Origin: Paenibacillus macerans
GTDB lineage: Bacteria; Bacillota; Bacilli; Paenibacillales; Paenibacillaceae
Direction of reading: 5' to 3'
DNA length: 64,000 nt
NCBI RefSeq assembly: GCF_023715465.1
Contig: NZ_JAMBOE010000010.1
Location: 169,731-233,730, forward strand
Shown here: positions 1 through 8,581 of the stretch, piece after piece
Numbering within the stretch: the first letter of the stretch is position 1
How the letters are laid out: every line of letters starts with the position of its first letter
Notes under the pieces: generated by a model
Told to the model about the DNA's origin: nothing
The model's input: only the letters and a program-made list of their open reading frames with translations
Databases searched by the model: none
Program-made: the position numbers and the translations under genes

Positions 1-1665
1 AAAAACGGCCAGCTCACCAACAACCTGGGGATGACCGCCGACATGTCGAAAAGCGACTATTTTCTGAAAGCAAAAGAAACGAACAAACTGGCTTTTTCCG
101 AAATGAACTACCTGGAGGCGCTGGGCAAATATTTCATTACGGCGGTCGTGCCGCTTCATGATCAGGGCGGGCAGTTTATCGGCGCCGTCGCTTTTTCGAT
201 TACGCCCGACGTGTTGACCCAGCTTAGCAACAACATTAAAATGGCGGACACGGGCTACGGATACGTTGTCTCGAACAACGGAATCTATTTCAGCTACCCG
301 GATGCCGAACGCTTCAGCAAAAACATGAAGGATTACACCGAAACTCCCGCTTTAAAAAATGCAACGGAAGCGATTCTCGGCAAACCAAGTGGCTCTCTTA
401 CCTATACAGACGAAACGGGAAAAGAAGTGATCACCTACTACGGCACGATTCCAAGCACCGGGTGGAAAATGGTCATTACCGTGCCGACGAGCGAGATTTT
501 TGCCAAAGTGAACCGGGCCAGCACGTTATCCATCGCGATCGCGATCGTTACGGCCCTGATCGTATCGGCCATCGCCTTCCTGCTGGCCCGTCTCATCGTC
601 AAGCCGATTCTGGCGATCTCCCAGGTCATGAAAAAGGTCGCAGGCGGACAGCTGAACGAGCGGGTAACCGTCCATTCCAAGGACGAAATCGGGGAGATGA
701 GCGAAAACATCAACCTGATGATCGAATCGCTTTCCGGCATGGTGAAGCAGATCGATCTCACGATCGGCCAAGTGGCCGCCGCTTCGGACGAGCTGCTGGC
801 CGCCACCCGGCAATCGTCGCAGGCGACGGCGGAGATCACTTCGGCGATCCGGGAAGTCGCCGGAGGGACGGAGACCCAGTTCCGCGGGGCTGAACAGTCG
901 GCGAGAGCGACGGAGGAAATGGCCCAAGGCGTGCAAAAAATAGCCGAAGCATCAGGCAGCGTTTCCGCGCAGGCCGAAAACGTCTCGAGCGAAGTCGAGC
1001 GCGGGTATGAGGAAATCCAGGCGGCAATTAACCAGATGGCGCAAATTCAAACCACCGCCAACCAAACGGCGCAAGACATCGGCCGGCTGGCCGAGCATTC
1101 CAAGGAAATCGGCGAGATTGTTGATGTCATCTCGGACATCTCCAATCAGACCGCGCTGCTGTCGCTGAACGCTTCGATCGAAGCTGCCCGCGCAGGCGAG
1201 GAAGGCCGGGGATTTGCCGTCGTTGCCGGAGAAGTGAAGAAGCTGGCCGAACAAACCAGCGAGTCGATTTCCCATATCGTCGAGCTGATCCAATTTATTC
1301 AAAACTCTACATCCCAGGCCACGAATTCCGTGCAGACGAGCGTCCAAGAGATTAAAGACGGCATTGCAAGCATGGAGAAAGTCGGCGTTTCGTTCGGGCA
1401 AATCCGTCAAGCCATCTACCAGGTGTCGGCAGAAATCCAGGACGTATCCGCCACGACGGAGCAAATTTCCGCAGGCACCGAAGAAATCGCCGCATCGGTC
1501 GGGGATATGCTGACCATCGCCAAAGATTCGGCGGACAACGCCCAATCCGTAGCCGGCTCAGCCTCCGACCAAGCAACCATTATGCAAAGCATCGAAACAT
1601 CGGCGGGGTCGCTGCATCAGCTAATGAACGAACTCAAAGAACAAATCAAAGTATTCCAGGCCTGA
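1..1665 (+). CDS. Methyl-accepting chemotaxis protein, 5'-truncated by the window edge
   Basis: Membrane chemoreceptor that relays ligand binding to the CheA kinase. The frame is open from base 1, so the first Met at base 31 is internal and the true start lies outside the window. The visible part holds the end of an extracellular Cache-type sensor (to about visible residue 170), one hydrophobic membrane segment (about 175-200), a HAMP linker (about 200-255) and a long coiled-coil signalling domain. The conserved hairpin tip is visible as EEGRGFAVVAGEVKKLAE. The ligand cannot be read from the sequence. An intrinsic terminator follows, so this is probably the last gene of its transcript. Confidence 0.95.
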   Translation, partial: KNGQLTNNLGMTADMSKSDYFLKAKETNKLAFSEMNYLEALGKYFITAVVPLHDQGGQFIGAVAFSITPDVLTQLSNNIKMADTGYGYVVSNNGIYFSYPDAERFSKNMKDYTETPALKNATEAILGKPSGSLTYTDETGKEVITYYGTIPSTGWKMVITVPTSEIFAKVNRASTLSIAIAIVTALIVSAIAFLLARLIVKPILAISQVMKKVAGGQLNERVTVHSKDEIGEMSENINLMIESLSGMVKQIDLTIGQVAAASDELLAATRQSSQATAEITSAIREVAGGTETQFRGAEQSARATEEMAQGVQKIAEASGSVSAQAENVSSEVERGYEEIQAAINQMAQIQTTANQTAQDIGRLAEHSKEIGEIVDVISDISNQTALLSLNASIEAARAGEEGRGFAVVAGEVKKLAEQTSESISHIVELIQFIQNSTSQATNSVQTSVQEIKDGIASMEKVGVSFGQIRQAIYQVSAEIQDVSATTEQISAGTEEIAASVGDMLTIAKDSADNAQSVAGSASDQATIMQSIETSAGSLHQLMNELKEQIKVFQA

Positions 1666-1716
1666 TTCGCCCAGGCCAACGTGGTATACATAGGAGAGCA
1701 TGTGAATAAAAGTACG

Positions 1717-1754
1717 AAGGGCCCTTCCGCAGATCAACCTGCAAGGGCCCTTTT
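1717..1754 (+). terminator. Intrinsic terminator after the chemoreceptor gene
   Basis: AAGGGCCC pairs with GGGCCCTT across a loop of about 20 nt and a T4 run follows. It lies between two convergent genes. The T run is better on the plus strand, so it mainly ends the chemoreceptor transcript. Confidence 0.75.
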
Positions 1755-1775
1755 CCTCTCTACGGTGACTCTATT

Positions 1776-2123
1776 CTACAATTCCGCAGCGCTCGCCTTA
1801 TCGGCATGGCTCGGATTCGAGCTTTCGTACGCCTGCAGGATCGAATCGAGCAATCCGGGAAAGCGGTACTCCAGATCCTCTTCCCGCAGCGACATGAAGC
1901 GTTGCGTTCCCTGGATCCGCGTAAAAACGACCCCCGCCTCACGCAGCGTCCGGCCATGATGGGACAACGTCGATTTGGCGACCGGCACGTGGAAGCAGTT
2001 GCACGGCTGTTCGCCGTTTTTACGGATTTCGGCAACAACACTTAAACGGACGGGATCGCTTAGGGCATACAGCACGGAAGACAGTTGAATCTCTTCCCGA
2101 TCCGGATGATACAGCACTTTCAT
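1776..2123 (-). CDS. ArsR-family winged-helix transcriptional regulator
   Basis: Small dimeric repressor of about 115 residues. I start it at the Met giving MKVLYHPDREEI, which has AAGGGG upstream; a longer frame exists, but its extra N-terminus is unlike the family. The winged helix spans about residues 12-85 with recognition helix AKSTLSHHGRTLREAG. A Cys-x-Cys (PCNCF) sits where metal-sensing ArsR proteins often bind their ligand, so metal or thiol sensing is possible but unproven. It is divergent from the MFS exporter gene. A 16-bp palindrome lies immediately downstream of that gene's -10, so it probably represses the exporter. Confidence 0.88.
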   Translation of the reverse strand: MKVLYHPDREEIQLSSVLYALSDPVRLSVVAEIRKNGEQPCNCFHVPVAKSTLSHHGRTLREAGVVFTRIQGTQRFMSLREEDLEYRFPGLLDSILQAYESSNPSHADKASAAEL

Positions 2124-2211
2124 CGAAAAAAACCCCTTTATACATATATTGATCTGCCATCGATTAAAAAATCGCACAAAAAAAATTTTATTCATTTTAC
2201 CGGTTCCCTAA

Positions 2212-2240
2212 TTGCATTTTAAACGATGGCATGCTATATT
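2212..2240 (+). promoter_or_regulatory. Sigma-A promoter of the MFS gene
   Basis: TTGCAT and TATATT are separated by exactly 17 bp, upstream of the exporter gene and next to palindromic ATCGAA sites. Confidence 0.7.
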
Positions 2241-2242
2241 TC

Positions 2243-2263
2243 AATCGTTCGATTACAATCGAA
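2243..2263 (+). promoter_or_regulatory. Probable ArsR operator
   Basis: TTCGAT-TACA-ATCGAA (2248-2263) is a perfect 6-4-6 inverted repeat. It overlaps a second one, AATCG-TT-CGATT (2243-2254). Both sit just downstream of the -10 at 2235-2240, about where transcription should start. Repression by the divergent ArsR gene is inferred from position. Confidence 0.65.
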
Positions 2264-2294
2264 CTTTAAAACAAATAAAGAGTGGGTGAAATGC

Positions 2295-3692
2295 ATGAAT
2301 GCTGTATCAACCGAAATTCCCGCGGTCCCTTCCTCTGAAACCTCTTTGCAAAAGGAAGGGCTGCTGACACTTCTGCTCGGGCTTGCCGTCGTGCTGGTCA
2401 TCATGAACACAGCCATGTTTAATCTGGCGCTGCCCGATGTAACCGAAACGTTTGGCCTCTCGGCTTCCGTTTCTTCCTTGATTGTAACCGGATATTCCAT
2501 CATGTTCGCCATTTCATCCATTACGTTTAGCCGGCTGGCGGATTTCCTGCCCATTCGGCGGCTGCTGGCGATCGGACTGCTGACGCTGGGGCTTGCGGCC
2601 ATAGCCGGTCTGTTTAGCGCAAGCTTCTGGTTTCTGCTCGCCGTGCGCGTGATTCAGGCTTCCGGCGCCGGGGCGATCGTCTCGCTGTCGCTGGTGCTGC
2701 TCACCCGGTATGTGCCGGTTCAACGCCGCGGCAAGGCGATGGCGCTGATTATGTCGGCCGTTTCGCTGGGGCTCGGGCTCGGTCCTGTCGCCGGCGGCGC
2801 GATCGTGGAGTACTGGGGCTGGAGATACCTGTTTGTGGTGACCGCGCTGACCCTGGTGCTGATTCCGTTTTTCCTTCTGTACATACCGAAGGAAAAAACG
2901 GCGCGCGGCGCATTCGACGCGCCGGGCGCCATATTCGTCGCCATCGGCACGACCGGGCTGCTGCTGTTTTTGACCGAAAGCTCCGGGATCGCGCTGGCCT
3001 GCGGCCTGGTTGCGCTCGCTTTGTTCATTTGGCGCATCCGCAGCACGCCGGAACCGTTCGTATCGCCCGCCCTGTTCGGCAACGGCGCTTACCTAACCTT
3101 GTCGCTCACGGGCATCGCCTCGTATTTGTGCAGCTTCGCCACACTGTTTCTGCTGCCGCAAATCCTGGTGCACCATTTTCATCTTAGCGCCAGCCATGCC
3201 GGCCTCATCATTTTTCCCGGCTCGATGCTGGCCATGGTCGCCTCGCGCAAGGTCGGCTCCGTCATCGACCAGCACGGCAACGGCGCGATTTTGCGGTTTG
3301 TGCCGCTGCTGATGCTAAGCGCCATGACCCTGTTCGCGCTGTTCAGCGGGCAATCCTGGCTCGCCATCCTGTTCATTTATTTGCTCACGAGTCTAGGATT
3401 CACCATTATTTCCAGCAGCGTGTCCAACGAGATCTCCCGCATCCTGCCCGCGTCCCAAATCGGTTCGGGTATGGGGCTGTTCCAACTGCTGCAGTTTTTC
3501 AGCGGCGCCTTCAGCATCGCCTTGGCCTCCAGCGCCATAGAGTGGCAGCACGGCCTGCCGCAGACCACCGCCTACTCCAACATTTTTTGGGGACTGACGG
3601 CCATCGCCCTGCTCGCCATCGCCTCATCGTATGCTTACCTCCGCAGCGCTTCCGTACCGGGGCAAAGAAGCTGCGGGTCCCTTGAAGCTTGA
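2295..3692 (+). CDS. MFS drug-exporter-type transporter
   Basis: Polytopic inner-membrane protein of about 465 residues with many hydrophobic helices, in the size range of 12-14-helix proton/drug antiporters. The start chosen (MNAVSTEIPAV) follows GAGTGGGTGAA; an upstream in-frame Met would add residues encoded by the promoter and operator. Family signatures visible are VIMNTAMFNLALPDV in helix 1, a motif-A-like loop SRLADFLPIRRLL after helix 2, and the antiporter motif-C-like GLGLGPVAGG near residue 165. The substrate is unknown. Pairing with an ArsR regulator suggests inducible efflux. Confidence 0.88.
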   Translation: MNAVSTEIPAVPSSETSLQKEGLLTLLLGLAVVLVIMNTAMFNLALPDVTETFGLSASVSSLIVTGYSIMFAISSITFSRLADFLPIRRLLAIGLLTLGLAAIAGLFSASFWFLLAVRVIQASGAGAIVSLSLVLLTRYVPVQRRGKAMALIMSAVSLGLGLGPVAGGAIVEYWGWRYLFVVTALTLVLIPFFLLYIPKEKTARGAFDAPGAIFVAIGTTGLLLFLTESSGIALACGLVALALFIWRIRSTPEPFVSPALFGNGAYLTLSLTGIASYLCSFATLFLLPQILVHHFHLSASHAGLIIFPGSMLAMVASRKVGSVIDQHGNGAILRFVPLLMLSAMTLFALFSGQSWLAILFIYLLTSLGFTIISSSVSNEISRILPASQIGSGMGLFQLLQFFSGAFSIALASSAIEWQHGLPQTTAYSNIFWGLTAIALLAIASSYAYLRSASVPGQRSCGSLEA

Positions 3693-3734
3693 GGATGGAT
3701 AGGGGAAGCCTCCTCCTTGCGGAACGGCATCCCT

Positions 3735-3774
3735 TTCATAATAAATGCACCCCATGGGGTGCATTTATTATGAA
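3735..3774. terminator. 40-bp perfect palindrome, probable bidirectional terminator
   Basis: The 40 bases form one uninterrupted palindrome centred on CCATGG, with AT-rich outer arms. It lies between the convergent MFS and DUF5605-hydrolase genes, so a bidirectional terminator is the simple reading. The lack of any loop sequence is unusual. Confidence 0.55.
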
Positions 3775-3815
3775 GAGCTTGTTGCAGGAACTTTGCATTA
3801 GCGTCAGAATTTTCC

Positions 3816-5315
3816 TCATGACGACACGGGCTGCAGCCTGCGTATTCGCAGTGCCATACCGGGTTTGGCGGGCAGTTCGATGATGCAGGATCCGCTGAGC
3901 GTCTCATCAACCGGGGTTACGGTCATTTCCCAAGTGTCGATAATATCGGCCCGATAGACGCCCGTCTCATCCAGCGTGGCGACAAAATAGGCCGGGCGGT
4001 GAATGCCGAAATATCCGAGGTAATATTCGCCTTCCACGCCCAACGTCTCCATCTGGCGCATGGTAAACAACGGAGTGCTGTTTTTGGGAAGCTCCTCCAG
4101 AATCCCCCGCAGGAAGGCGATCCTTGCCGGGCTCTCCCCTTGCAGCGTCCCGCCTTTGGCCCACCAGATTTCCCCCTCCGGGTGCAGATAGGTTTCACCG
4201 TGCCCGGCGTAGCCGCCCCGGACGGCCGCTTCCCAGAAGCGGTGAGTCATCTCCTCGGCTGTAATATTGCCCCATCTAAAAGGTACATTTCCTTCATACA
4301 GACACTCGTCGATCACGATTGGCTTGCCGTAGACCCGCCGCCATTCGCGGACGAGCGTCACATCCCAGTGCTGAATGCTGCAATGCGTGACCCATTCCTT
4401 GCCGTGATCGTACATTACTACGCTTTCCGGATCGTACATACGGGTCCCGTTATGGATGGAACGAAGATGTCCGTACGGGTCCTCTGCTTTCACAATCGCG
4501 AAAAGCCGGTCCCAATCTTCCATTCTCTTCTCGGTCATGAAGTCGTACTCATTGGCCATCGCCCACCACACATTGCGGTAAACGGATAGCCGGGCAAGGA
4601 TGTAGTTCAGGTACCGAACGTCATCCTCAGCCGTCATGCGGTCAAAGCCCCATCGCCCTTTATCATAGGGATGAAATAGAATCAGATCGGCTTCGATGCC
4701 GAGCGCAAGCAATTCTTCGATATGACCCTCCAGCCGGGAGAAAAACGCCGGATTGAACCTCTGCACATCAAAGCCCGTTTCCGGGCTGCCCTCGTAAGGG
4801 AAATCCACCGGATCGGAAGCGTTGAAGCTGTAATTTTTCGGAAAGATGGTCATGCGGATTTTGTTGAACGGCGAGCCCGCCAGCGAGGCGATCGTCCGCC
4901 GTCTGACCTCCTCCGGTTGATGAATCCAGGCGTAACAAGTCGTTCCGAACGGATGATAGGATGTGCCGTCGGCGTACCGGAAATGCGCCGCATCCTGCAC
5001 TTGCACGGGCCCGTGGTTCCCCGCCGAAGCTTCCGTGCAAATGAAGCTGCCGGTATGCCCGTGCAGTTCGCCGATTCCGCTCGCCGTCACATAATCCCAT
5101 CTGCCGGTTCGGTCCGGCATGAACCGCAGCCGATAGGTCCCGTCTCCGTCGTAGAAGCCTTTGACTCCCACGATGCGGTCACCGCAGGTAAAGACGGCGA
5201 GCCATATCCCCTCGTGAAACGGGTCTTCCGCTTCCGGGCCTCTAAAGACGATTTCGAATCTTCCCCACTGCTCGACCTCGGTCAGCGCCTCGTCCGGACG
5301 GTTGTTCATTGTCAA
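3816..5315 (-). CDS. DUF5060/DUF4038/DUF5605 glycoside hydrolase
   Basis: Putative cytoplasmic glycosidase of 499 residues with no signal peptide. An N-terminal beta domain like DUF5060 (about 1-95) is followed by an apiosidase-like TIM barrel like DUF4038 (about 100-390) and a C-terminal beta domain like DUF5605. Candidate catalytic acids are Glu in MANEYDFM (acid/base position) and Glu in IVIDECLYEG (nucleophile position). The TTG start at 5315 has GAGGAGG eight bases upstream; ATG at 5309 is the alternative. As last gene of the operon it should act on oligosaccharides imported by the ABC transporter. The substrate is inferred only from context with a rhamnosidase. Confidence 0.82.
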   Translation of the reverse strand: MTMNNRPDEALTEVEQWGRFEIVFRGPEAEDPFHEGIWLAVFTCGDRIVGVKGFYDGDGTYRLRFMPDRTGRWDYVTASGIGELHGHTGSFICTEASAGNHGPVQVQDAAHFRYADGTSYHPFGTTCYAWIHQPEEVRRRTIASLAGSPFNKIRMTIFPKNYSFNASDPVDFPYEGSPETGFDVQRFNPAFFSRLEGHIEELLALGIEADLILFHPYDKGRWGFDRMTAEDDVRYLNYILARLSVYRNVWWAMANEYDFMTEKRMEDWDRLFAIVKAEDPYGHLRSIHNGTRMYDPESVVMYDHGKEWVTHCSIQHWDVTLVREWRRVYGKPIVIDECLYEGNVPFRWGNITAEEMTHRFWEAAVRGGYAGHGETYLHPEGEIWWAKGGTLQGESPARIAFLRGILEELPKNSTPLFTMRQMETLGVEGEYYLGYFGIHRPAYFVATLDETGVYRADIIDTWEMTVTPVDETLSGSCIIELPAKPGMALRIRRLQPVSS

Positions 5316-5350
5316 GTAAGTAACCTCCTCTTGCTTTCCCGCAAATATTC

Positions 5351-6193
5351 TTATCCTTTAATGCCTGTAGTGGCGATTCCTTCAACAAAGTACTTCTGCA
5401 TCGAGAAGAACAGCGTCAGGCTCGGCACAAGCGACAGCACCGACATGGCGAACATCGGCCCCCATGAGGATTCGCCGGTGGAATCCATGAACAGCCTGAG
5501 TCCGAGCTGAACGGTGTACAGGCTTGAATCATTCAGGTAGAGCAATTGGCTGAAGAAATCGTCCCATGTCCACATGAAGGAGAACAGGGCGGTGGTGACC
5601 AGCGCGGGGGCGGCCAGCGGCAGGATCATGCGCAGGTAAATCTGCACCGGCCCGCAGCCGTCAATGCGCGCGGATTCGTCCAGTTCCTTCGGCAGTCCCC
5701 GGATGAACTGAACCAGCAGGAAGATAAAGAAGGCCTCCGTCGCCAGAAATTTCGGAACGGTCAGCGGCAGGAAGCTGTCCACCCAATTCAGCTCTTTAAA
5801 CATAATGTACTGCGGTATCGTTCTGACATGCTGCGGAAGCATGATGGTAACGAGCATCAGCGCAAACCATAACTTTTTGAGGCTAAAATTCAGGCGCGCA
5901 AAGGCAAATGCCGCCATGGAGCACGAGATCAGATTACCCGCGATCACGATCACACAAATGATCAGTGAATTCAGGAAATAAAGGCCAAAGCCTTTGCCCG
6001 CAATCCCGCTCCAGCCGGTCGTGTAATTGCTTAACGTAAACTCTTTCGGCCATAAGCTGATATCACTGAAAATCAACTGGCTTGGCTTCAACGAGCTCAT
6101 CAGCATCCAGACAACCGGATAGAGCATCAGGATGCCGATCAGGATGACAAAGCCATGCTTCAGCAGCACCCGGTAATTCCAAGTGGCTCCCAT
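5351..6193 (-). CDS. Carbohydrate ABC transporter permease, MalG type
   Basis: Inner-membrane permease of 280 residues with six hydrophobic segments. The EAA loop that contacts the ATPase is visible as ELDESARIDGCGPVQIYLRM (about 190-210). Its start lies four bases from the end of the partner permease gene, so the two are translated together. No ATPase gene is present; in this family a shared MsmX/UgpC-type ATPase usually energises several importers. It belongs to the rhamnosidase operon. Confidence 0.93.
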   Translation of the reverse strand: MGATWNYRVLLKHGFVILIGILMLYPVVWMLMSSLKPSQLIFSDISLWPKEFTLSNYTTGWSGIAGKGFGLYFLNSLIICVIVIAGNLISCSMAAFAFARLNFSLKKLWFALMLVTIMLPQHVRTIPQYIMFKELNWVDSFLPLTVPKFLATEAFFIFLLVQFIRGLPKELDESARIDGCGPVQIYLRMILPLAAPALVTTALFSFMWTWDDFFSQLLYLNDSSLYTVQLGLRLFMDSTGESSWGPMFAMSVLSLVPSLTLFFSMQKYFVEGIATTGIKG

Positions 6194-6196
6194 AGG

Positions 6197-7156
6197 TTAT
6201 TCCCCTCCATCCCCGTAAGTCACCCAACGCTTCGAGGAAGCGAATATGAGGGCTGTGAACAGGCCGATAATGACAAGCAGAACCCAGGCCATCGCCGACG
6301 CATATCCCATTTCAAAAAATGAAAATCCTTTTAAATACAAGTACAGCGTATAGAACATCGTGGAATCCATCGGCCCCCCTTTACCGCCGCTGACGATAAA
6401 CGCCGGGGTAAAAGCCTGAAAGGAGCTGATCACCTGCATAATGAGATTAAACAGCACGACCGGGGAGAGCATCGGCAGCGTGATGCTGAGAAATTGCCGC
6501 ATTTTTCCCGCACCGTCGATTTGTGAGGCTTCATAATAATCGTTTGGAATCTGCTTCAGCCCGGCCAGGAAAATAATCATGGACGAACCGAACTGCCATA
6601 CCGACAGCGCCACGAGCGAGGACAGGGCATACTTGGGATTGGACACCCAATCCGGTGCCTGAATTCCGAAGGCCTCCAGCAGGAAAGTATTGACGACCCC
6701 GCCGCCGCCAAACATTTTGCGCCACAGCACCGCGATGGCCACACTTCCCCCCAGCAAGGTCGGAATGTAGTAGACGGTTCTGTACAGGCCAAGTCCCCGC
6801 ATCCCTTTGTTCATCAGCATCGCAACCGCCAAGGCGAAGCCCAGCTTTAACGGAACCGAAGCGAAGACATAGACGAACGTGACCTTCAGAGATTGAAGGT
6901 AACGCGGGTCCTGATTAAACATTTTGTTGTAATTCTCGAGCCCTACCCCATTTGCCGGAGTCAGCAGGTTAAAGTCGGTAAAAGACAAATACAAGGAAGA
7001 AATCATCGGAATCAGTGTCAGCACGAAAAAACCGATGAACCATGGCAGCAAAAATAAATAAGCGGTTAAATTCCGCTTCCACCACCCCGCAAAAGAGTGG
7101 CTGCGGGCCCGAACGCCGGGATCGGGCCCTTGTTGTGAAGCCGCAGCCTGACTCAA
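6197..7156 (-). CDS. Carbohydrate ABC transporter permease, MalF type
   Basis: Membrane-spanning partner of the MalG-type permease, 319 residues. The N-terminus is cytoplasmic and basic, and at least six membrane segments follow. The EAA loop reads YYEASQIDGAGKMRQFLSIT (about 220-240). A TTG start at 7156 is supported by AAGGGTG about eight bases upstream. It sits directly downstream of the solute-binding protein gene, the usual order binding protein-MalF-MalG. Confidence 0.92.
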   Translation of the reverse strand: MSQAAASQQGPDPGVRARSHSFAGWWKRNLTAYLFLLPWFIGFFVLTLIPMISSLYLSFTDFNLLTPANGVGLENYNKMFNQDPRYLQSLKVTFVYVFASVPLKLGFALAVAMLMNKGMRGLGLYRTVYYIPTLLGGSVAIAVLWRKMFGGGGVVNTFLLEAFGIQAPDWVSNPKYALSSLVALSVWQFGSSMIIFLAGLKQIPNDYYEASQIDGAGKMRQFLSITLPMLSPVVLFNLIMQVISSFQAFTPAFIVSGGKGGPMDSTMFYTLYLYLKGFSFFEMGYASAMAWVLLVIIGLFTALIFASSKRWVTYGDGGE

Positions 7157-7181
7157 TACTGCTCACCCTTTCTCTTTGTTG

Positions 7182-8504
7182 CTATTTCGATTTGTTCACG
7201 GCATCTTCGGCGGCGGCAAGGATATCGGCGGCCGCTTCCGCCGGCGTTTTGGCGCCAAAGCCTACGGACATGGCCGCATTGTTCAGCTTTCCGTCAAATT
7301 CGCCGATATTCGGCAGCTCCCGGTCCATCGGACTGGCGTTTTCCGCCGCAATATTGAAATATTCATAGATTTTCTTGTCGATGTCCGAGCCTGCGGCACT
7401 AAGTGCGCTTCTGACTTTCCCGGAGCCCGGAATACCGCGGTCATTGCCGAGAATCTGCGTCGCCTCGGGATCATTAACCATAAAATCAATGAACATCGCG
7501 GCTTCCTTCGGATGCTTGGATTCCTTGCTGATCGTCATGAACTGGCTCGGCTGCACCCACAGGCCGGAGCGGACCTGGTCCGCCGCCTTCGGCAGCAGGC
7601 TGATGCCGATCTCGTCGTTCATGGCGCTTTGAAAACCGGACATCTGATTCGACCACACCAGCGACATCAGCACCTTGCCCTGCACGAGTAGTGATACGTC
7701 CGGGCTTGTTTCCGACATGGAAGCGGAGGCTTCCGAAGAAGGAATAATGCCCGCTTCGCTGAAATCGTTCCACAGGTTCATCCAGGCTTCCGCATCCTCC
7801 TGTCCAAAGCCGACTTCGCCGTCACGGTACAACGCTTTGTCCTGCTGACGCAGGAAGTAATTGAAATAGTGCGGGAAGAAGGATTGGCCGGCAAAGGCGA
7901 ATTTTCCGTCTCCGAGCTTCGCTACCGCATCCTGGCCGTAGGCCTTCAAGTCCTCCCAGGTCATATCCTGAGCCGGCGGCTGTAATCCGGCCTGCTCCAA
8001 CAGGCTCTTGTTGTAGACCAAACCCAGTACGTTCGAGCCCAAGCTGATGCCATACTGCTTGCCGTCCATGGCTCCAGCCTCGATCACGTTCTGATCGAAA
8101 TCAGCGACGTTAACCTCCTTGCCGACGTAGGGGCTGATGTCCAGCAGCGCATCCTTGGACACATAGTCCGGATAGTTGTTGCCGAGTTGCATCAGATCGG
8201 GCGGATTGCCGCCTGCGATCTGCGTGGCCAACTTGTCGAAATAACCGTCATTGCCCATATACTCCGGGCTGATAGTAATGTTCGGATATTGGTCCTGGAA
8301 TAAATCAATGACTTTCAGCGTCGCATCATGCCGGGCCTGCGAACCCCACCACATGATCCGCAAGGTCACCTTATCCGTGGTCCCCGCGCCGTTCGTCTCC
8401 GCTCCTTCTTCCTTAGGCTTGTTTCCCGCTCCCCCGGAGCAGGCTGTAACGGTCAGCATCAGAACGAGCAGCAGTAATACCCAGCTTTTTTTCACGACTT
8501 TCAT
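7182..8504 (-). CDS. Extracellular sugar-binding lipoprotein (family 1)
   Basis: Substrate-capturing lipoprotein of the importer, 440 residues. The N-terminus is a lipoprotein signal: a KK motif, a hydrophobic stretch and lipobox LTVTACSGG with the lipidated Cys near residue 22. A Ser/Gly/Glu-rich linker leads to a periplasmic-binding fold of family 1. The ligand is probably a rhamnose-containing oligosaccharide, judged only by the flanking GH78 and GH63-like genes. The start follows GGAGGG on the minus strand. Confidence 0.92.
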   Translation of the reverse strand: MKVVKKSWVLLLLVLMLTVTACSGGAGNKPKEEGAETNGAGTTDKVTLRIMWWGSQARHDATLKVIDLFQDQYPNITISPEYMGNDGYFDKLATQIAGGNPPDLMQLGNNYPDYVSKDALLDISPYVGKEVNVADFDQNVIEAGAMDGKQYGISLGSNVLGLVYNKSLLEQAGLQPPAQDMTWEDLKAYGQDAVAKLGDGKFAFAGQSFFPHYFNYFLRQQDKALYRDGEVGFGQEDAEAWMNLWNDFSEAGIIPSSEASASMSETSPDVSLLVQGKVLMSLVWSNQMSGFQSAMNDEIGISLLPKAADQVRSGLWVQPSQFMTISKESKHPKEAAMFIDFMVNDPEATQILGNDRGIPGSGKVRSALSAAGSDIDKKIYEYFNIAAENASPMDRELPNIGEFDGKLNNAAMSVGFGAKTPAEAAADILAAAEDAVNKSK

Positions 8505-8581
8505 GAACTTCCCTCCAATTCATCTTTGTCCAAACCGAACAACGGCTTCATGCTTTAATCCCGCGTTGGCCGCAGCCTCCG

